From positions 62,001-126,000 of the forward strand of contig NZ_JACBJG010000004.1 of NCBI RefSeq assembly GCF_015910535.1: DNA of 64,000 nucleotides. The letters are read 5' to 3'. This DNA is from Saccharomonospora sp. NB11 (lineage in GTDB: Bacteria; Actinomycetota; Actinomycetes; Mycobacteriales; Pseudonocardiaceae). The position numbers were made by a program, and so were the translations under genes. This document shows, piece by piece, positions 28,476-36,983 of the stretch. The notes beneath the pieces were generated by a model. That model made no database searches, was not told where the DNA came from, and saw only the letters and a list, made by a program, of their open reading frames with translations. Within the stretch, counting starts at the first letter, position 1, and every line of letters starts with the position of its first letter.

Positions 28476-29528
28476 TCACTCCTCGAAGTCCATCTCCTCG
28501 GCGTCGTCGTCGAAGACCTCGTCCAGAACCTCGCCGAGCACCATGCCACCGACCACACCGGCCGCCGCGCCGGCGATCACGCCTCCCATCCCGGGGCCGC
28601 GGCGTTCCTCGTGGTACTCACCCGGGTGCCCGTACGGAGGCTGACCGTAGGGGCCCGGCTGCCCGTAGGGGGGTTGCCCGTACGGCGGCTGACCGGCGAA
28701 AGCGGGGTTGCCGTAGGAGCCAGGCTGCCCACCGAAGGCGGGGTTGCCGTAGCCACCCGCGCGTTCGGCGACCTGGTCCATCCACTGGACGATGAGACCG
28801 GCCCAGTCCTGACGCTCCGCCTCGACGTGCGGGGCCATGAAGCGGCCGAAGGTGTCGCCGCCCTCGCGGAAGAGCCCCCCACGCTTGTCGGCTTCCAGCA
28901 CGACGTGGAGCTCATGCGGGGTGGTGACGAAGGTCAGCTCGACCTGGTTGACCCGACCCGAGTACGCCGCGGGCGGGTAGAACTCCAGCTCCTGGTAGAA
29001 GGGGAGCTGCTGCGGCACGCCGACCACCCGGCCCGCCTCCGCGTCGGCGCTCTGGAAGACGAATCCGAGCGCCCCGAACGCGTCGAGCACGGCGTTCTGC
29101 GACGGCAGCGGGTGGATCTCCACGGGATCCAGATCGCCCTTGTCCGGAGCTCCGGCGATCACCAGTTCGGTGCGCACACCGACCGTCATCCCGGGCAGCC
29201 GATGTCCGCCCACGGCGGTGATCGGCGTCTCCCACGGAACGTCGAGCTGGAACGGCACCGTGACGGGCTGCTCGGCGGGCACGCGCACACCCTGCGCCAC
29301 GACGACGCGGTGGAACTCGCTGGTGCCGTTGAACTCGTGATCACCACGCTCGACCTCGACCCGGGTGACGAGAGACAGCGCGATGGCGCCGATCTCGGCG
29401 TCGCTACTGCCACCCTGGATGCGCACCTGGCCGGTGATGACCTGTCCGGGCATCACGTGCGGGGTGTCCAGCACCGTGTCGACGGACGGACCACCGACAC
29501 CGAACGCGCCGAGCAATCGTTTGAACAT
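28476..29528 (-). CDS. Spo0M-like sporulation-control protein with Gly/Pro/Tyr-rich tail
   Basis: A 350-residue protein. Residues 1-250 are the Spo0M arrestin-like beta-sandwich (FKRLLGAFGVGGPSVDTVLD; HVMPGQVITGQVRIQGGSSD; the EFHRVVVAQGVRVPAEQPVT segment). The tail differs from Bacillus Spo0M: about 50 residues of GNPAFGGQP and PYGQP repeats, then a glycine-zipper-like hydrophobic stretch GGVIAGAAAGVVGGMVLGEV and an acidic end. The tail may attach the protein to membranes or self-assemble; this is inferred. In Bacillus Spo0M affects sporulation timing. Start at ATG 29528 has AAGGAGGAGCC upstream. It is a single-gene unit with its own terminator. Confidence 0.88.
   Translation of the reverse strand: MFKRLLGAFGVGGPSVDTVLDTPHVMPGQVITGQVRIQGGSSDAEIGAIALSLVTRVEVERGDHEFNGTSEFHRVVVAQGVRVPAEQPVTVPFQLDVPWETPITAVGGHRLPGMTVGVRTELVIAGAPDKGDLDPVEIHPLPSQNAVLDAFGALGFVFQSADAEAGRVVGVPQQLPFYQELEFYPPAAYSGRVNQVELTFVTTPHELHVVLEADKRGGLFREGGDTFGRFMAPHVEAERQDWAGLIVQWMDQVAERAGGYGNPAFGGQPGSYGNPAFAGQPPYGQPPYGQPGPYGQPPYGHPGEYHEERRGPGMGGVIAGAAAGVVGGMVLGEVLDEVFDDDAEEMDFEE
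28628..28762. repeat. Degenerate tandem repeats encoding PYGQP/GNPAF units
   Basis: Short 15-30 bp units (for example GTAGGGGGGTTGCCCGTACG-like) repeat over about 135 bases in the Spo0M-like gene, encoding the PYGQP and YGNPAF repeats. Copy number could vary between strains. Confidence 0.75.
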
Positions 29529-29756
29529 GGACGGGGCTCCTCCTTGAGGACCAGTCGTTCACTCTGCGTAACTATGTGACACACAGCATATCGACGGTCC
29601 TCAGGTCACCGCCCGTACTCATGATCATGGTCACGATCACGTGCGATTCCGGTGGTTTCGCCGGTTTTGACAGCGATTTCACCGCTCGCTACTCACCCGC
29701 GTGCGCATGCCGTGTCCGGCGGACGGCACGGATGTCGAGGACGGACAGCGGGGGCG

Positions 29757-31058
29757 TCAGCACACGCTGTCGGAGGACTTGGGCACTCCGAGTCCGAACA
29801 GCGGTCGCAACTTCAGGCCGACCCAGGTGCCCGCGAGCGCGAACACCGCCCACAACCAGCCGTGCAGGCTGCCCGTGGAGATACCGCCGAGGTAAGCGCC
29901 GATGTTGCAGCCTCCCGCCAAGCGGGCGCCCACTCCCATCAGCACGCCGCCGAGGACGGCACCCACGGCGGTGCGCCACGGGATCGACGTGTGCAGCTTC
30001 CAGCCGCCCGCCGCGGCGGCGGCGACCGCGGCGCCCAGGATGATGCCGATGTTGGTGAGGCTCGTCTTCTCGGTGAGCACGGGGTTGGCGAGCATCTCGG
30101 CGTAGCGGTCGGACTGCCAGAACTCCCACGTCTCCGGCTGCAGCCCGAGAAGCTGCAGCAGCTTCGCACCCCACAGCGCGAACGCCGTGGTGACGCCCCA
30201 GATCCCTCCGGAAACCAGCATCACGGCGGCGGCGAGCACGCCGAGCACGACCGCACCGACCCACTTCGGCCACGAGCCCCGCACGACCCGGGCGACTCCG
30301 CGGGCCGACGGCACGCTCCCCGCGGGCGGCGGGTTGCGCCGAGCCTGCACCATCCGGCTCGCCACCACGACGGCGGCGAGCGCGGCCATCGTCACCGCCC
30401 AGCTCCCGAACCAACCGACGTGGTCGGCCAGCAGCACACCGGGCACCTCCGGCCAGCCGTCGAACGCCGGGAACGCCCAGGTGTAGAACACCGACCCGAC
30501 GACGAAGCCACCCAGCGTGAACATGATCGTCGACTGCCCGGAGCCGACCGCGAACAACGTGCCCGAGGCACACGCCCCACCGAGCTGCATGCCGATCGCG
30601 AACACGGCGGCCCCGACGAACAGCGGCAACCCGATCGCCCCCGCGGACGGTGCCGGGGTGGAACCGAAGAGCCCGGAGCCGGTGGCCACCACGAGCGCGA
30701 TGAGGGTGGTCGCGGTGCCCAACAGCAGGGTGTGGGCACGCAGCCCCTCGCCGTTGCCGACGGCGATCAACTGACGCCACGCCGAGGTGAAGCCGAACCG
30801 CGAGTGGAACAGCGCGATCCCGAGGAAGAGCCCGATCACGAGCAGGGCACCGAACTTGGCGCCGTGCGCCGACCACACGTACCAGCTCAGCGCGACCGCC
30901 AGCAGGCCCGCGACGAGCAACGGACCACGGTTCACGCGCCCGAGCGGTTCGGGCGGTGGCGCGGCCACGGAGGTCGGCGAACTCAGCAGGGTCGCGCGAC
31001 GCAGGGTCGAGGTGGCCGGCACCGAAGTGCCGGACGAGATGGTGGACGAATCGGACAC
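29757..31058 (-). CDS. YeeE/YedE-family (thiosulfate-type) sulfur transporter
   Basis: A 433-residue multi-helix membrane protein of the YeeE/YedE (TsuA-like) family. It has the two internally repeated halves with conserved Cys/Gly signatures GMQLGGACASGTLFAVGSGQ and VGARLAGGCNIGAYLGGIST. These line the thiosulfate or sulfur-compound pathway in TsuA. A disordered N-terminal 40 residues precede the first helix. No TusA or rhodanese partner is adjacent, so the sulfur substrate is unknown. The gene stands alone: the upstream monooxygenase stop is 80 bases away, and 228 bases (29529-29756) downstream hold no gene, only the Spo0M-like promoter. Confidence 0.88.
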   Translation of the reverse strand: MSDSSTISSGTSVPATSTLRRATLLSSPTSVAAPPPEPLGRVNRGPLLVAGLLAVALSWYVWSAHGAKFGALLVIGLFLGIALFHSRFGFTSAWRQLIAVGNGEGLRAHTLLLGTATTLIALVVATGSGLFGSTPAPSAGAIGLPLFVGAAVFAIGMQLGGACASGTLFAVGSGQSTIMFTLGGFVVGSVFYTWAFPAFDGWPEVPGVLLADHVGWFGSWAVTMAALAAVVVASRMVQARRNPPPAGSVPSARGVARVVRGSWPKWVGAVVLGVLAAAVMLVSGGIWGVTTAFALWGAKLLQLLGLQPETWEFWQSDRYAEMLANPVLTEKTSLTNIGIILGAAVAAAAAGGWKLHTSIPWRTAVGAVLGGVLMGVGARLAGGCNIGAYLGGISTGSLHGWLWAVFALAGTWVGLKLRPLFGLGVPKSSDSVC

Positions 31059-31137
31059 GGACGCTCCCGTTGTGTGGGACCAACGATCTGGCCGGAGGCG
31101 AGACTAGTTCGCTCCGAGCAGTGCTCCCACGATGTGG

Positions 31138-32730
31138 TCACGCCGAGGTCGTCGGCTGTGGCGCCGGTCGCGCCAAGGCCGGATCGCCCAGTGCACGACC
31201 CAGCGCCGCCACGAGCTCCGCGGGTTCCCGCACGACCGCGGCCACGTAGGCGTCGGGTCGCACGAGCCACGACTCGCCGGGCCTCGCGCCGAGGGCCCGC
31301 GCGACCGCGCCGTCGGGGTCGACGTCCGGCAACCGCAGCACCCGCACGGGCCGACCCAGTGTCGACGGGTCGGGCAGTTCGGCACCGGCGGTGGCGAGCA
31401 CGCAGAACCCGTCCCGCAGCAGCGCACGCAGCCGGGTGGTGCCGCCCACGCGCACGTCGGGCGCGAGGATGCCGGGGCCCGGCGGAGGCACCGTTCCCCG
31501 AGGCGGCCGACCGGCGAACGGCCGCGAGTCGTCGAGGGTGGTGAGCGGGGACCGGACGTACCAGAACGGTTCGGAGAACCGACCGGAGTCCACGCGCGCC
31601 CGCAGCGCGGGGTCGGTGGCCGCCCCGACCAGCACCCGCTCCCGCAGGGCGCGCTGCGCCTCGTCGTGCGGGACGAGGAAGTTCATCGTGGCGGTGGTGA
31701 CTTCGAGGTTCTCCACGGCCGCCGCGTGCCGTTCGGCGTGGTAGGAGTCGAGCAGCGTGTCGTCGGCCCAACCACGCAGGACGTACGCGAGTTTCCAGGC
31801 CGCGTTCTCCGCGTCCGCCACTCCCGAGTTGAGTCCGCGCGCCCCGAACGGCGACATCAGGTGGGCGCAGTCACCGGCCAGCAGGACCCGTCCCACACGC
31901 AGGCGGTCGGCCACCCTGGAGTGGAAGCGGTACACCGACTTCCAGACGATCTCGTAGTCCGCCTCGCCCACGATCGCCCTGATCCGCGCGTCGAGCGCCC
32001 CACTGCGCTCCTCCTCGGTGAGGTCGTAGTCGGCGGGCACCTGCCAGTCGATGCGGAACACCGAGTCAGGGCAGGGATGGATGAGGACCTGACGGCCGGG
32101 ATTCCACACCGGGTCGAAGTAGAAGCGCCGCTCCCGCGCCCAACCGGGCAGGTCGGCGCGGATGTCGCAGATGAGGAACCGGTCGTCGAAGGAATGCCCC
32201 TCGAACACCACTCCCAGCGCGCGGTGCAGCTCCTCGCAGTGCGCGCCCGGGCACGCGAGGGCGTAGTCGGCGGTGATCCGCACGCCGTCGTCGGTGACGA
32301 GACGAACGCCGGTGGCGTCCTGGTCGATCCGCTCGACACGGTGGTTCCAGCGCACGTCGATCAGCGGCTGGGCCGCGATCCGCTCGTCGAGGATTTCCTC
32401 GACCCGCGACTGGGAGATGTTGACGAACGGCGGGAAGACCGACGTGCTCGCGTCCTGGAGTGTGAGAGCGAACAACTCGATCTCGCGATGGTAGGTGCGG
32501 GCGGTCGACCACGTGAGTCCCTCGTCGGCGATCCGCCGTCCCGCGCCCACCGACTCCCACACGTCGAGCACGTCGCGCTGCTGGCAGATCGCCTTCGAGC
32601 CGACCTTGTCCCGGGCAGGACGCCCGTCCAGCAACGTCACCGGCACGCCGTGGCGGGCCAGCAACAACGCCGCCGTCTGCCCCACCGGTCCGTTGCCGAT
32701 CACCGCCACGCTGCGGTCTCGCACAACCAT
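31138..32730 (-). CDS. FAD-dependent aromatic-ring monooxygenase (MhpA-like)
   Basis: A 530-residue class A flavoprotein hydroxylase. FAD fingerprint VAVIGNGPVGQTAALLLARHG at the N-terminus (quoted in part: IGNGPVGQTAALLLARHG), DG-type motif ALACPGAHCEELHRALG in the middle and the GD motif GRVLLAGDCAHLMSPFGARG, then LNSGVADAENAAWKLAYVL. Members hydroxylate phenols, 3-(3-hydroxyphenyl)propionate or polyketides. The last 120 residues are the thioredoxin-like C-terminal domain of the MhpA/PHBH subgroup. It lies 13 bases after an MBL-fold gene in the same operon, and near a divergent MHS permease, so an aromatic acid catabolic unit is the likeliest setting. It is not next to the polyketide operon, so a tailoring role there is less likely but not excluded. 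Confidence 0.9.
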   Translation of the reverse strand: MVVRDRSVAVIGNGPVGQTAALLLARHGVPVTLLDGRPARDKVGSKAICQQRDVLDVWESVGAGRRIADEGLTWSTARTYHREIELFALTLQDASTSVFPPFVNISQSRVEEILDERIAAQPLIDVRWNHRVERIDQDATGVRLVTDDGVRITADYALACPGAHCEELHRALGVVFEGHSFDDRFLICDIRADLPGWARERRFYFDPVWNPGRQVLIHPCPDSVFRIDWQVPADYDLTEEERSGALDARIRAIVGEADYEIVWKSVYRFHSRVADRLRVGRVLLAGDCAHLMSPFGARGLNSGVADAENAAWKLAYVLRGWADDTLLDSYHAERHAAAVENLEVTTATMNFLVPHDEAQRALRERVLVGAATDPALRARVDSGRFSEPFWYVRSPLTTLDDSRPFAGRPPRGTVPPPGPGILAPDVRVGGTTRLRALLRDGFCVLATAGAELPDPSTLGRPVRVLRLPDVDPDGAVARALGARPGESWLVRPDAYVAAVVREPAELVAALGRALGDPALARPAPQPTTSA

Positions 32731-32743
32731 CGCCTCCGTCGGC

Positions 32744-33739
32744 TCAGTCCTGCAGCAGCTCCCACACCTCGCGGTCGCGCTCGGCCGTCCAGATCACCGG
32801 CCGTTCGATCCCGGACAGCTCGTCCCAGAGCCGGGACACGTCGAACGGCAGGCAGTGCTCGAAGATCGGCCACCGCCCGTATCGCGGGGCCAGCGCGGCA
32901 TGCGTGCGTCGGAACGCCTCTTTCAGGGTGCCGCCGCCGTGGTGCACGGCGCCAACCTCGCGGATCATGATGCGCAGGAAGTCGCGGGTCTGCTCGACGG
33001 CGGCGTCGACGGCCTCCCTGCCACGGCTCACCGCGCCACGGCCACCGACGAGTGCCTCCGCGCCGAAGGCCTTGACCCGGTCCAACGTCGAGGACGCCCA
33101 CTCTCGGTGAAACGCGTCCCCCGTGTACAACGCGGCCTCGGCCTCCACCAGGTCGCCGGCGAACAGGATGCGGTGCCGGGGAAGCCACGCGACGATGTCA
33201 CCCTCGGTATGGCCCCGACCACAGTGCTGGAGCACGAGCTCTCCGCGGTCGCCGCCGAGGTCGATGGTGAGCCGGTCGGAGAACGTGACCGTCGGCCAGG
33301 TCAGGCCCGGCACGCTGTCGGCCGCCTTGGCCAGCCGCGGCATCCGCGCGAACTCGCTCTCCCAGTCCTCGCGGCCTCGCTCGGCCACCAGCGCACGGGT
33401 GTTCTCGTGCGCGACGATCAGCTCGGCGTCGAAGGCGGACGCGCCGAGCACCCGCACCGCGTGGTAGTGCGACAACACGAGGTAACGCACCGGTTTGTCG
33501 GTGTGCTCCCGCAGCCGGGCGAGCCACTCCCGGGCGGCCACCGGGGTGGCCATGGCCTCGAAGCAGACGAGGAAGTCCTCCCCCTCGATCGCCCCGACGT
33601 TGGGGTCGCCCTCCGCCGTGAGCGCGTAGACGCCGTCGGCCAGCACCTCCAGCGTCTGTTCCTTGTCGTCCAGATCCGCGGACGAGGCGAACGCCTTCCG
33701 GCCCACGACGCCACCTCCGATGGTTAACGTCTTGATCAC
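32744..33739 (-). CDS. MBL-fold protein with degenerate metal motif
   Basis: A 331-residue metallo-beta-lactamase-fold protein. The expected HxHxDH signature reads HYHAVR (YLVLSHYHAVRVLGASAF): the Asp and third His of site 2 are replaced by Val and Arg. Later ligands are partly kept (HCGRGHTEGDIVAWLPRHRI; LFAGDLVEAEAALYTG with its Asp). It therefore may bind one metal or have lost catalysis. The start is probably GTG 33739 without a clear ribosome site (a short-leader transcript). The gene precedes the FAD monooxygenase by 13 bases, and both face a divergent permease, so it likely acts in the same aromatic-compound pathway, for instance on a ring-opened or ester intermediate. Confidence 0.82.
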   Translation of the reverse strand: MIKTLTIGGGVVGRKAFASSADLDDKEQTLEVLADGVYALTAEGDPNVGAIEGEDFLVCFEAMATPVAAREWLARLREHTDKPVRYLVLSHYHAVRVLGASAFDAELIVAHENTRALVAERGREDWESEFARMPRLAKAADSVPGLTWPTVTFSDRLTIDLGGDRGELVLQHCGRGHTEGDIVAWLPRHRILFAGDLVEAEAALYTGDAFHREWASSTLDRVKAFGAEALVGGRGAVSRGREAVDAAVEQTRDFLRIMIREVGAVHHGGGTLKEAFRRTHAALAPRYGRWPIFEHCLPFDVSRLWDELSGIERPVIWTAERDREVWELLQD

Positions 33740-33873
33740 TCGGTTTCCGAGACTAGATCGCGGATCGGCCGAACGGAAGACCGTGCCCGGTCCGGTCGCC
33801 ACCGGGGGCTGGCGTCAGGAGCAACGTGTGCCTACTATCTGCGCACTCACCGCGTTCCCCGAACGGAGTTCCC

Positions 33874-35202
33874 ATGGCCGCACCGACACCGGCGTCCGAA
33901 CGGCCACCACTGTCGACCGAGGAGCGCAAGGTCCTCTTCAGCACGCTCGCCGGCACGTCGATCGAGTGGTACGACTTCTTCATCTACGCCCAGGCCGCGA
34001 GCCTGGTGCTCGGACCGCTCTTCTTCGCGCCCGTCAGCGACGACTCCCCGGGCCTCGCGACGGTCCTGTCGCTGGCCACCATCGGCATCAGCTTCCTCTT
34101 CCGTCCCCTCGGCGCCATCATCGCCGGACGCTTCGGCGACCGACTGGGACGCAAGAAGATGCTGGTGTTCACCCTCGTCACGATGGGTGCCGCGACCGCC
34201 CTCATCGGCCTGCTGCCGACGTACGCCGACATCGGTGTCGCCGCTCCCGTCGCGCTGATGGCGCTGCGGATCGTGCAGGGCTTCTCGGCGGGCGGCGAAT
34301 GGGGCGGCGCGGCGCTGATGGCGGTGGAGCACTCCCCGGTGCATCGGCGTGGGCTCTTCGGCGCGTACCCGCAGATCGGCGTCCCGATCGGACTCATCCT
34401 GGCCACGGGCGTGCTGTGGTTCATGACGACGGTGACGACGCCGCAGGAGTTCGACGAGTGGGGCTGGCGCGTGCCGTTCCTGCTGTCGGTGGTGCTGGTG
34501 GTGATCGGCTACCTCGTCCGGCGGGCGGTCGAGGAGAGCCCGGTGTTCGAGGAGATGCTCCGGCGCAGGCAGGAGTCCTCCGCCCCGCTGCGCGACCTCT
34601 TCCGCCACAACGCCAAGGAAGTGCTGCTCACGGCGCTGGTGTTCGTCGCCAACAACGCCGCGGGCTATCTGGTGATCGCCTACTTCATCTCCTACGGCAC
34701 CGTCGAGCTGGGACTGTCCCGACCGTCGGTGCTGCTCGCGACGGTGTTCGCCTCGATCGGCTGGCTGGTGTTCACACTGTACGGAGGTGCGCTGTCCGAC
34801 CGCATCGGTCGCGTGAGGACGTTCCAGATCGGCTACGCCTGGGTGTTCGTGTGGATGGTGCCGATGTTCTTGCTCATCGACACGGGCGGCATCGTCGTGT
34901 TCGCGGCCGCCATCTTCGTGCTCACCATCGGGCTGGGACTGTCCTACGGACCGATGTCGGCGCTGTACGCGGAGCTGTTCCCGGTGTCGGTGCGCTACTC
35001 GGGCGTGTCGATCGGGTACGCGCTCGGCGCGATCCTCGGTGGGGCGTTCGCGCCGACCATCGCGGAGCTGCTGATGCAGAACACCGGCTGGTCGGGATCG
35101 GTCGGCATCTACATCATGGTGCTGTGCGTGGTGTCCTTCGCCGGGGTGACGGCGATCAAGGAACCGAAGGGACGCGACCTGGGCGTCGCCCCGCGCTCGT
35201 GA
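33874..35202 (+). CDS. MHS-family MFS transporter (metabolite:H+ symporter)
   Basis: A 442-residue 12-helix permease of the metabolite:H+ symporter (ShiA/ProP/PcaK-like) group. The signature loops are present: SIEWYDFFIYAQAASLVLGP at helix 1, FRPLGAIIAGRFGDRLGRKK between helices 2 and 3, and RIVQGFSAGGEWGGAALMAV in helix 4. Members import shikimate, alpha-ketoglutarate or aromatic acids with protons. ATG 33874 follows GAACGGAGTTCC. It is divergent from the MBL/monooxygenase operon with a 134-base shared promoter, which supports uptake of the monooxygenase substrate. Confidence 0.88.
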   Translation: MAAPTPASERPPLSTEERKVLFSTLAGTSIEWYDFFIYAQAASLVLGPLFFAPVSDDSPGLATVLSLATIGISFLFRPLGAIIAGRFGDRLGRKKMLVFTLVTMGAATALIGLLPTYADIGVAAPVALMALRIVQGFSAGGEWGGAALMAVEHSPVHRRGLFGAYPQIGVPIGLILATGVLWFMTTVTTPQEFDEWGWRVPFLLSVVLVVIGYLVRRAVEESPVFEEMLRRRQESSAPLRDLFRHNAKEVLLTALVFVANNAAGYLVIAYFISYGTVELGLSRPSVLLATVFASIGWLVFTLYGGALSDRIGRVRTFQIGYAWVFVWMVPMFLLIDTGGIVVFAAAIFVLTIGLGLSYGPMSALYAELFPVSVRYSGVSIGYALGAILGGAFAPTIAELLMQNTGWSGSVGIYIMVLCVVSFAGVTAIKEPKGRDLGVAPRS

Positions 35203-35241
35203 GGGGTTTCCGGATCACGCGGCCGGGGCACACCCCACCGC

Positions 35242-35913
35242 ATGGACACGGCCCTCATCCTCGACGTGGACGGCACGCTCGTCGACACGACCTACCACCA
35301 CGCGATCGCCTGGTACCGCGCGTTCGACGAGATCGGCGTGGTCGTGCCCGTGTGGCGACTGCACCGGGCCATCGGGATGGGCGGTGACCAGCTCGTCGCC
35401 GCGGTCGCCGGGGACGAGGTCGAACAGGCTCACGGCGAGCGGCTGCGCGAGCTCTGGAAGTCGGAGGCCGATCGGCTGCTTCCCGAGATCCGCGCGTTCG
35501 ACGGCGCGGTCGACCTGCTCGACGCCGCGAGGACGACGCGCTTCGCCGTCGTGCTGGCCAGCTCCGGCAAACCCGATCACGTCGACCACTACCTCGACCT
35601 GATCGGTGGCCGGGAGCGCGCGCACGCGTGGCTGTCCTCGGCCGACGTGTCGGAGACCAAACCCCATCCCGACCTGGTGGAAGCCGCGTGGCGGCAGGCG
35701 GGAACGACGCACGCGATCATGGTCGGCGACTCCGTGTGGGACTGCGACGCGGCGAGACGGACGGGGGTCCCCGCCGTCGCCGTGCGCACCGGCGGGTTCG
35801 GCGTCGACGAACTCACCGACCACGGCGCCCGCGCGGTGTACGAGGACCTGTCCGAGCTGCGGCGAGCGCTGCCCGACCTCGCGGACCTCGCCACGGCCGT
35901 CGAGGCCCGCTGA
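35242..35913 (+). CDS. HAD-family phosphatase (beta-phosphoglucomutase-like)
   Basis: A 223-residue haloacid dehalogenase-type phosphatase. Motif I LILDVDGTLVDTTYHHAIAW, motif II LASSGKPDHVDHY, motif III ETKPHPDLVEAAW and motif IV IMVGDSVWDCDAARRTG are all complete, with a small helical cap between motifs I and II. It dephosphorylates an unidentified small phospho-compound. The ATG at 35242 lies 40 bases after the permease stop on the same strand, so the two may be co-transcribed. The convergent VOC gene begins 83 bases downstream and I saw no strong hairpin in between. Confidence 0.88.
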   Translation: MDTALILDVDGTLVDTTYHHAIAWYRAFDEIGVVVPVWRLHRAIGMGGDQLVAAVAGDEVEQAHGERLRELWKSEADRLLPEIRAFDGAVDLLDAARTTRFAVVLASSGKPDHVDHYLDLIGGRERAHAWLSSADVSETKPHPDLVEAAWRQAGTTHAIMVGDSVWDCDAARRTGVPAVAVRTGGFGVDELTDHGARAVYEDLSELRRALPDLADLATAVEAR

Positions 35914-35995
35914 CCCGATACATCGCCGCGTGTCGGCCCGCACACCAGCGACTGCGCCGCGCGGCTGACGAGCCGTCCGAACCGACGAGAGGTTC

Positions 35996-36406
35996 CTAGT
36001 CCGGTACGGCGATGTCGACCAGCCACGGGATGCCGAACCGGTCGACGCACATGCCGAACTCGTCGCCCCACATCTGCTTCTCCAGCGGCACGAGCACAGT
36101 CGCGCCCTCGGAGAGCTTCGCCCAGTACCCGCGCAGCGTCTCCGTGTCGTCGCCACTGATGCTGACGGTGACGTTGTTGCCCGGCGTGTAGTCCTGGTCC
36201 GACGGCACGTCGGAGCCCATCAACGTGAAGCCGTGGTCGGTCTCCAACGCGGCGTGCATGACCTTGTCGGCCTCCGGAGAGTCGGCCGCGCCGAACTGGC
36301 CGAAGGTCGTCAGATCGAGGTCCCCGCCGAAGACGCTGCGGTAGAACTCCATCGCCTCACGGGCGTTGCCGGAGAAGGTGAGATAGGGATTGAGTCGGGA
36401 GACCAT
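35996..36406 (-). CDS. VOC-family (PhnB-like) protein
   Basis: A 136-residue glyoxalase/VOC protein of the PhnB/3-dmu-9 3-mt subtype (VSRLNPYLTFSGNAREAMEF, YRSVFGGDLDLTTFGQFG, VTVSISGDDTETLRGYW, MWGDEFGMCVDRFGIPWLVD). Two beta-alpha-beta-beta-beta modules can be traced. The metal residues are incomplete, as is usual in this subgroup, and function is unknown. The ATG at 36406 has GCGAGGAGCG upstream. It lies 70 bases after the OhrR-like gene on the same strand, so it may be in that regulator's transcript. Confidence 0.85.
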   Translation of the reverse strand: MVSRLNPYLTFSGNAREAMEFYRSVFGGDLDLTTFGQFGAADSPEADKVMHAALETDHGFTLMGSDVPSDQDYTPGNNVTVSISGDDTETLRGYWAKLSEGATVLVPLEKQMWGDEFGMCVDRFGIPWLVDIAVPD

Positions 36407-36476
36407 CGTGCGCTCCTCGCAGTCGTCTCACTCCGAGGCTAGTTCCAGCAGTGGGCGTTCCGCAGCACCTCCGACG

Positions 36477-36938
36477 TCACGGGCCCTCGCCCGGTGCCCG
36501 GCGCGTGGCCTCGATGACCTTGCCCAGCATCCCGTGCAGCTCCTCCAGCTCGCGGACCTCCATCCCCAGCCGTTCCACGATCCGATACGGGATCTTCTCG
36601 GCCTCGGCTCGCAATGCCCGACCCGCCTCCGTCAGCTCGACCGACAGCGACCGTTCGTCCGACCGGTCCCGTCGACGACTGACGTACCCGAGCGCTTCGA
36701 GGCGTTTGAGCAGCGGCGACAGCGTCGCGGGTTCGGCGCGCAGGAGTTCGCAGAGCGCCTTCACACTCCGCGGCTCGTGGTCCCACAGAGCGAGCAGCAC
36801 GAGGTACTGCGGGTGGGTCAGCCCGTACGGCTTCAGCAGCGGGCGGTACAGCCCGATGACGCTGCGGGAGGCGACCGACAGCGCGAAACACACCTGCCGG
36901 TCGAGGGCCAGCGGGTCCTCACCCAGGTCGATCTGCAT
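36477..36938 (-). CDS. OhrR-like MarR-family redox regulator
   Basis: A 153-residue MarR protein with the OhrR hallmark near the N-terminus: LDRQVCFALSVASRSVIGLY, where the Cys (about residue 18) matches the peroxidatic Cys of OhrR. The Tyr that hydrogen-bonds that Cys (in the GLYRP/PYGLTHPQYLVLL region) is also present. The winged helix is CELLRAEPATLSPLLKRLEA and the wing DRSDERSLSVELT. OhrR proteins sense organic hydroperoxides and usually repress ohr. Here the divergent gene is DUF5313 and no ohr gene lies near. The start is ATG 36938 (a GTG at 36941 precedes it). An overlapping GTTAG/CTAAC operator lies 17 bases upstream. Confidence 0.88.
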   Translation of the reverse strand: MQIDLGEDPLALDRQVCFALSVASRSVIGLYRPLLKPYGLTHPQYLVLLALWDHEPRSVKALCELLRAEPATLSPLLKRLEALGYVSRRRDRSDERSLSVELTEAGRALRAEAEKIPYRIVERLGMEVRELEELHGMLGKVIEATRRAPGEGP

Positions 36939-36954
36939 CACACCATCCTACTTG

Positions 36955-36974
36955 GTTAGTGCGCTAACTGTTAG
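36955..36974. promoter_or_regulatory. Overlapping GTTAG/CTAAC palindromes between OhrR-like and DUF5313 genes
   Basis: GTTAG (36955-36959), CTAAC (36964-36968) and GTTAG (36970-36974) form two overlapping inverted repeats: GTTAG-TGCG-CTAAC, then CTAAC-T-GTTAG. The element fills the 45-base gap between the divergent genes, so a protein bound here would block both promoters. It is AT-rich against a GC-rich background. The adjacent MarR regulator is the obvious binder. Confidence 0.7.
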
Positions 36975-36983
36975 CGTGCAAAC

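Noticed and set aside
31138-32730. FAD monooxygenase considered as the missing WhiE-ORFVIII hydroxylase
   Set aside because: It sits 12 kb away in an operon with an MBL-fold gene next to an MHS permease, and its C-terminal thioredoxin-like domain fits MhpA-type catabolic enzymes better.
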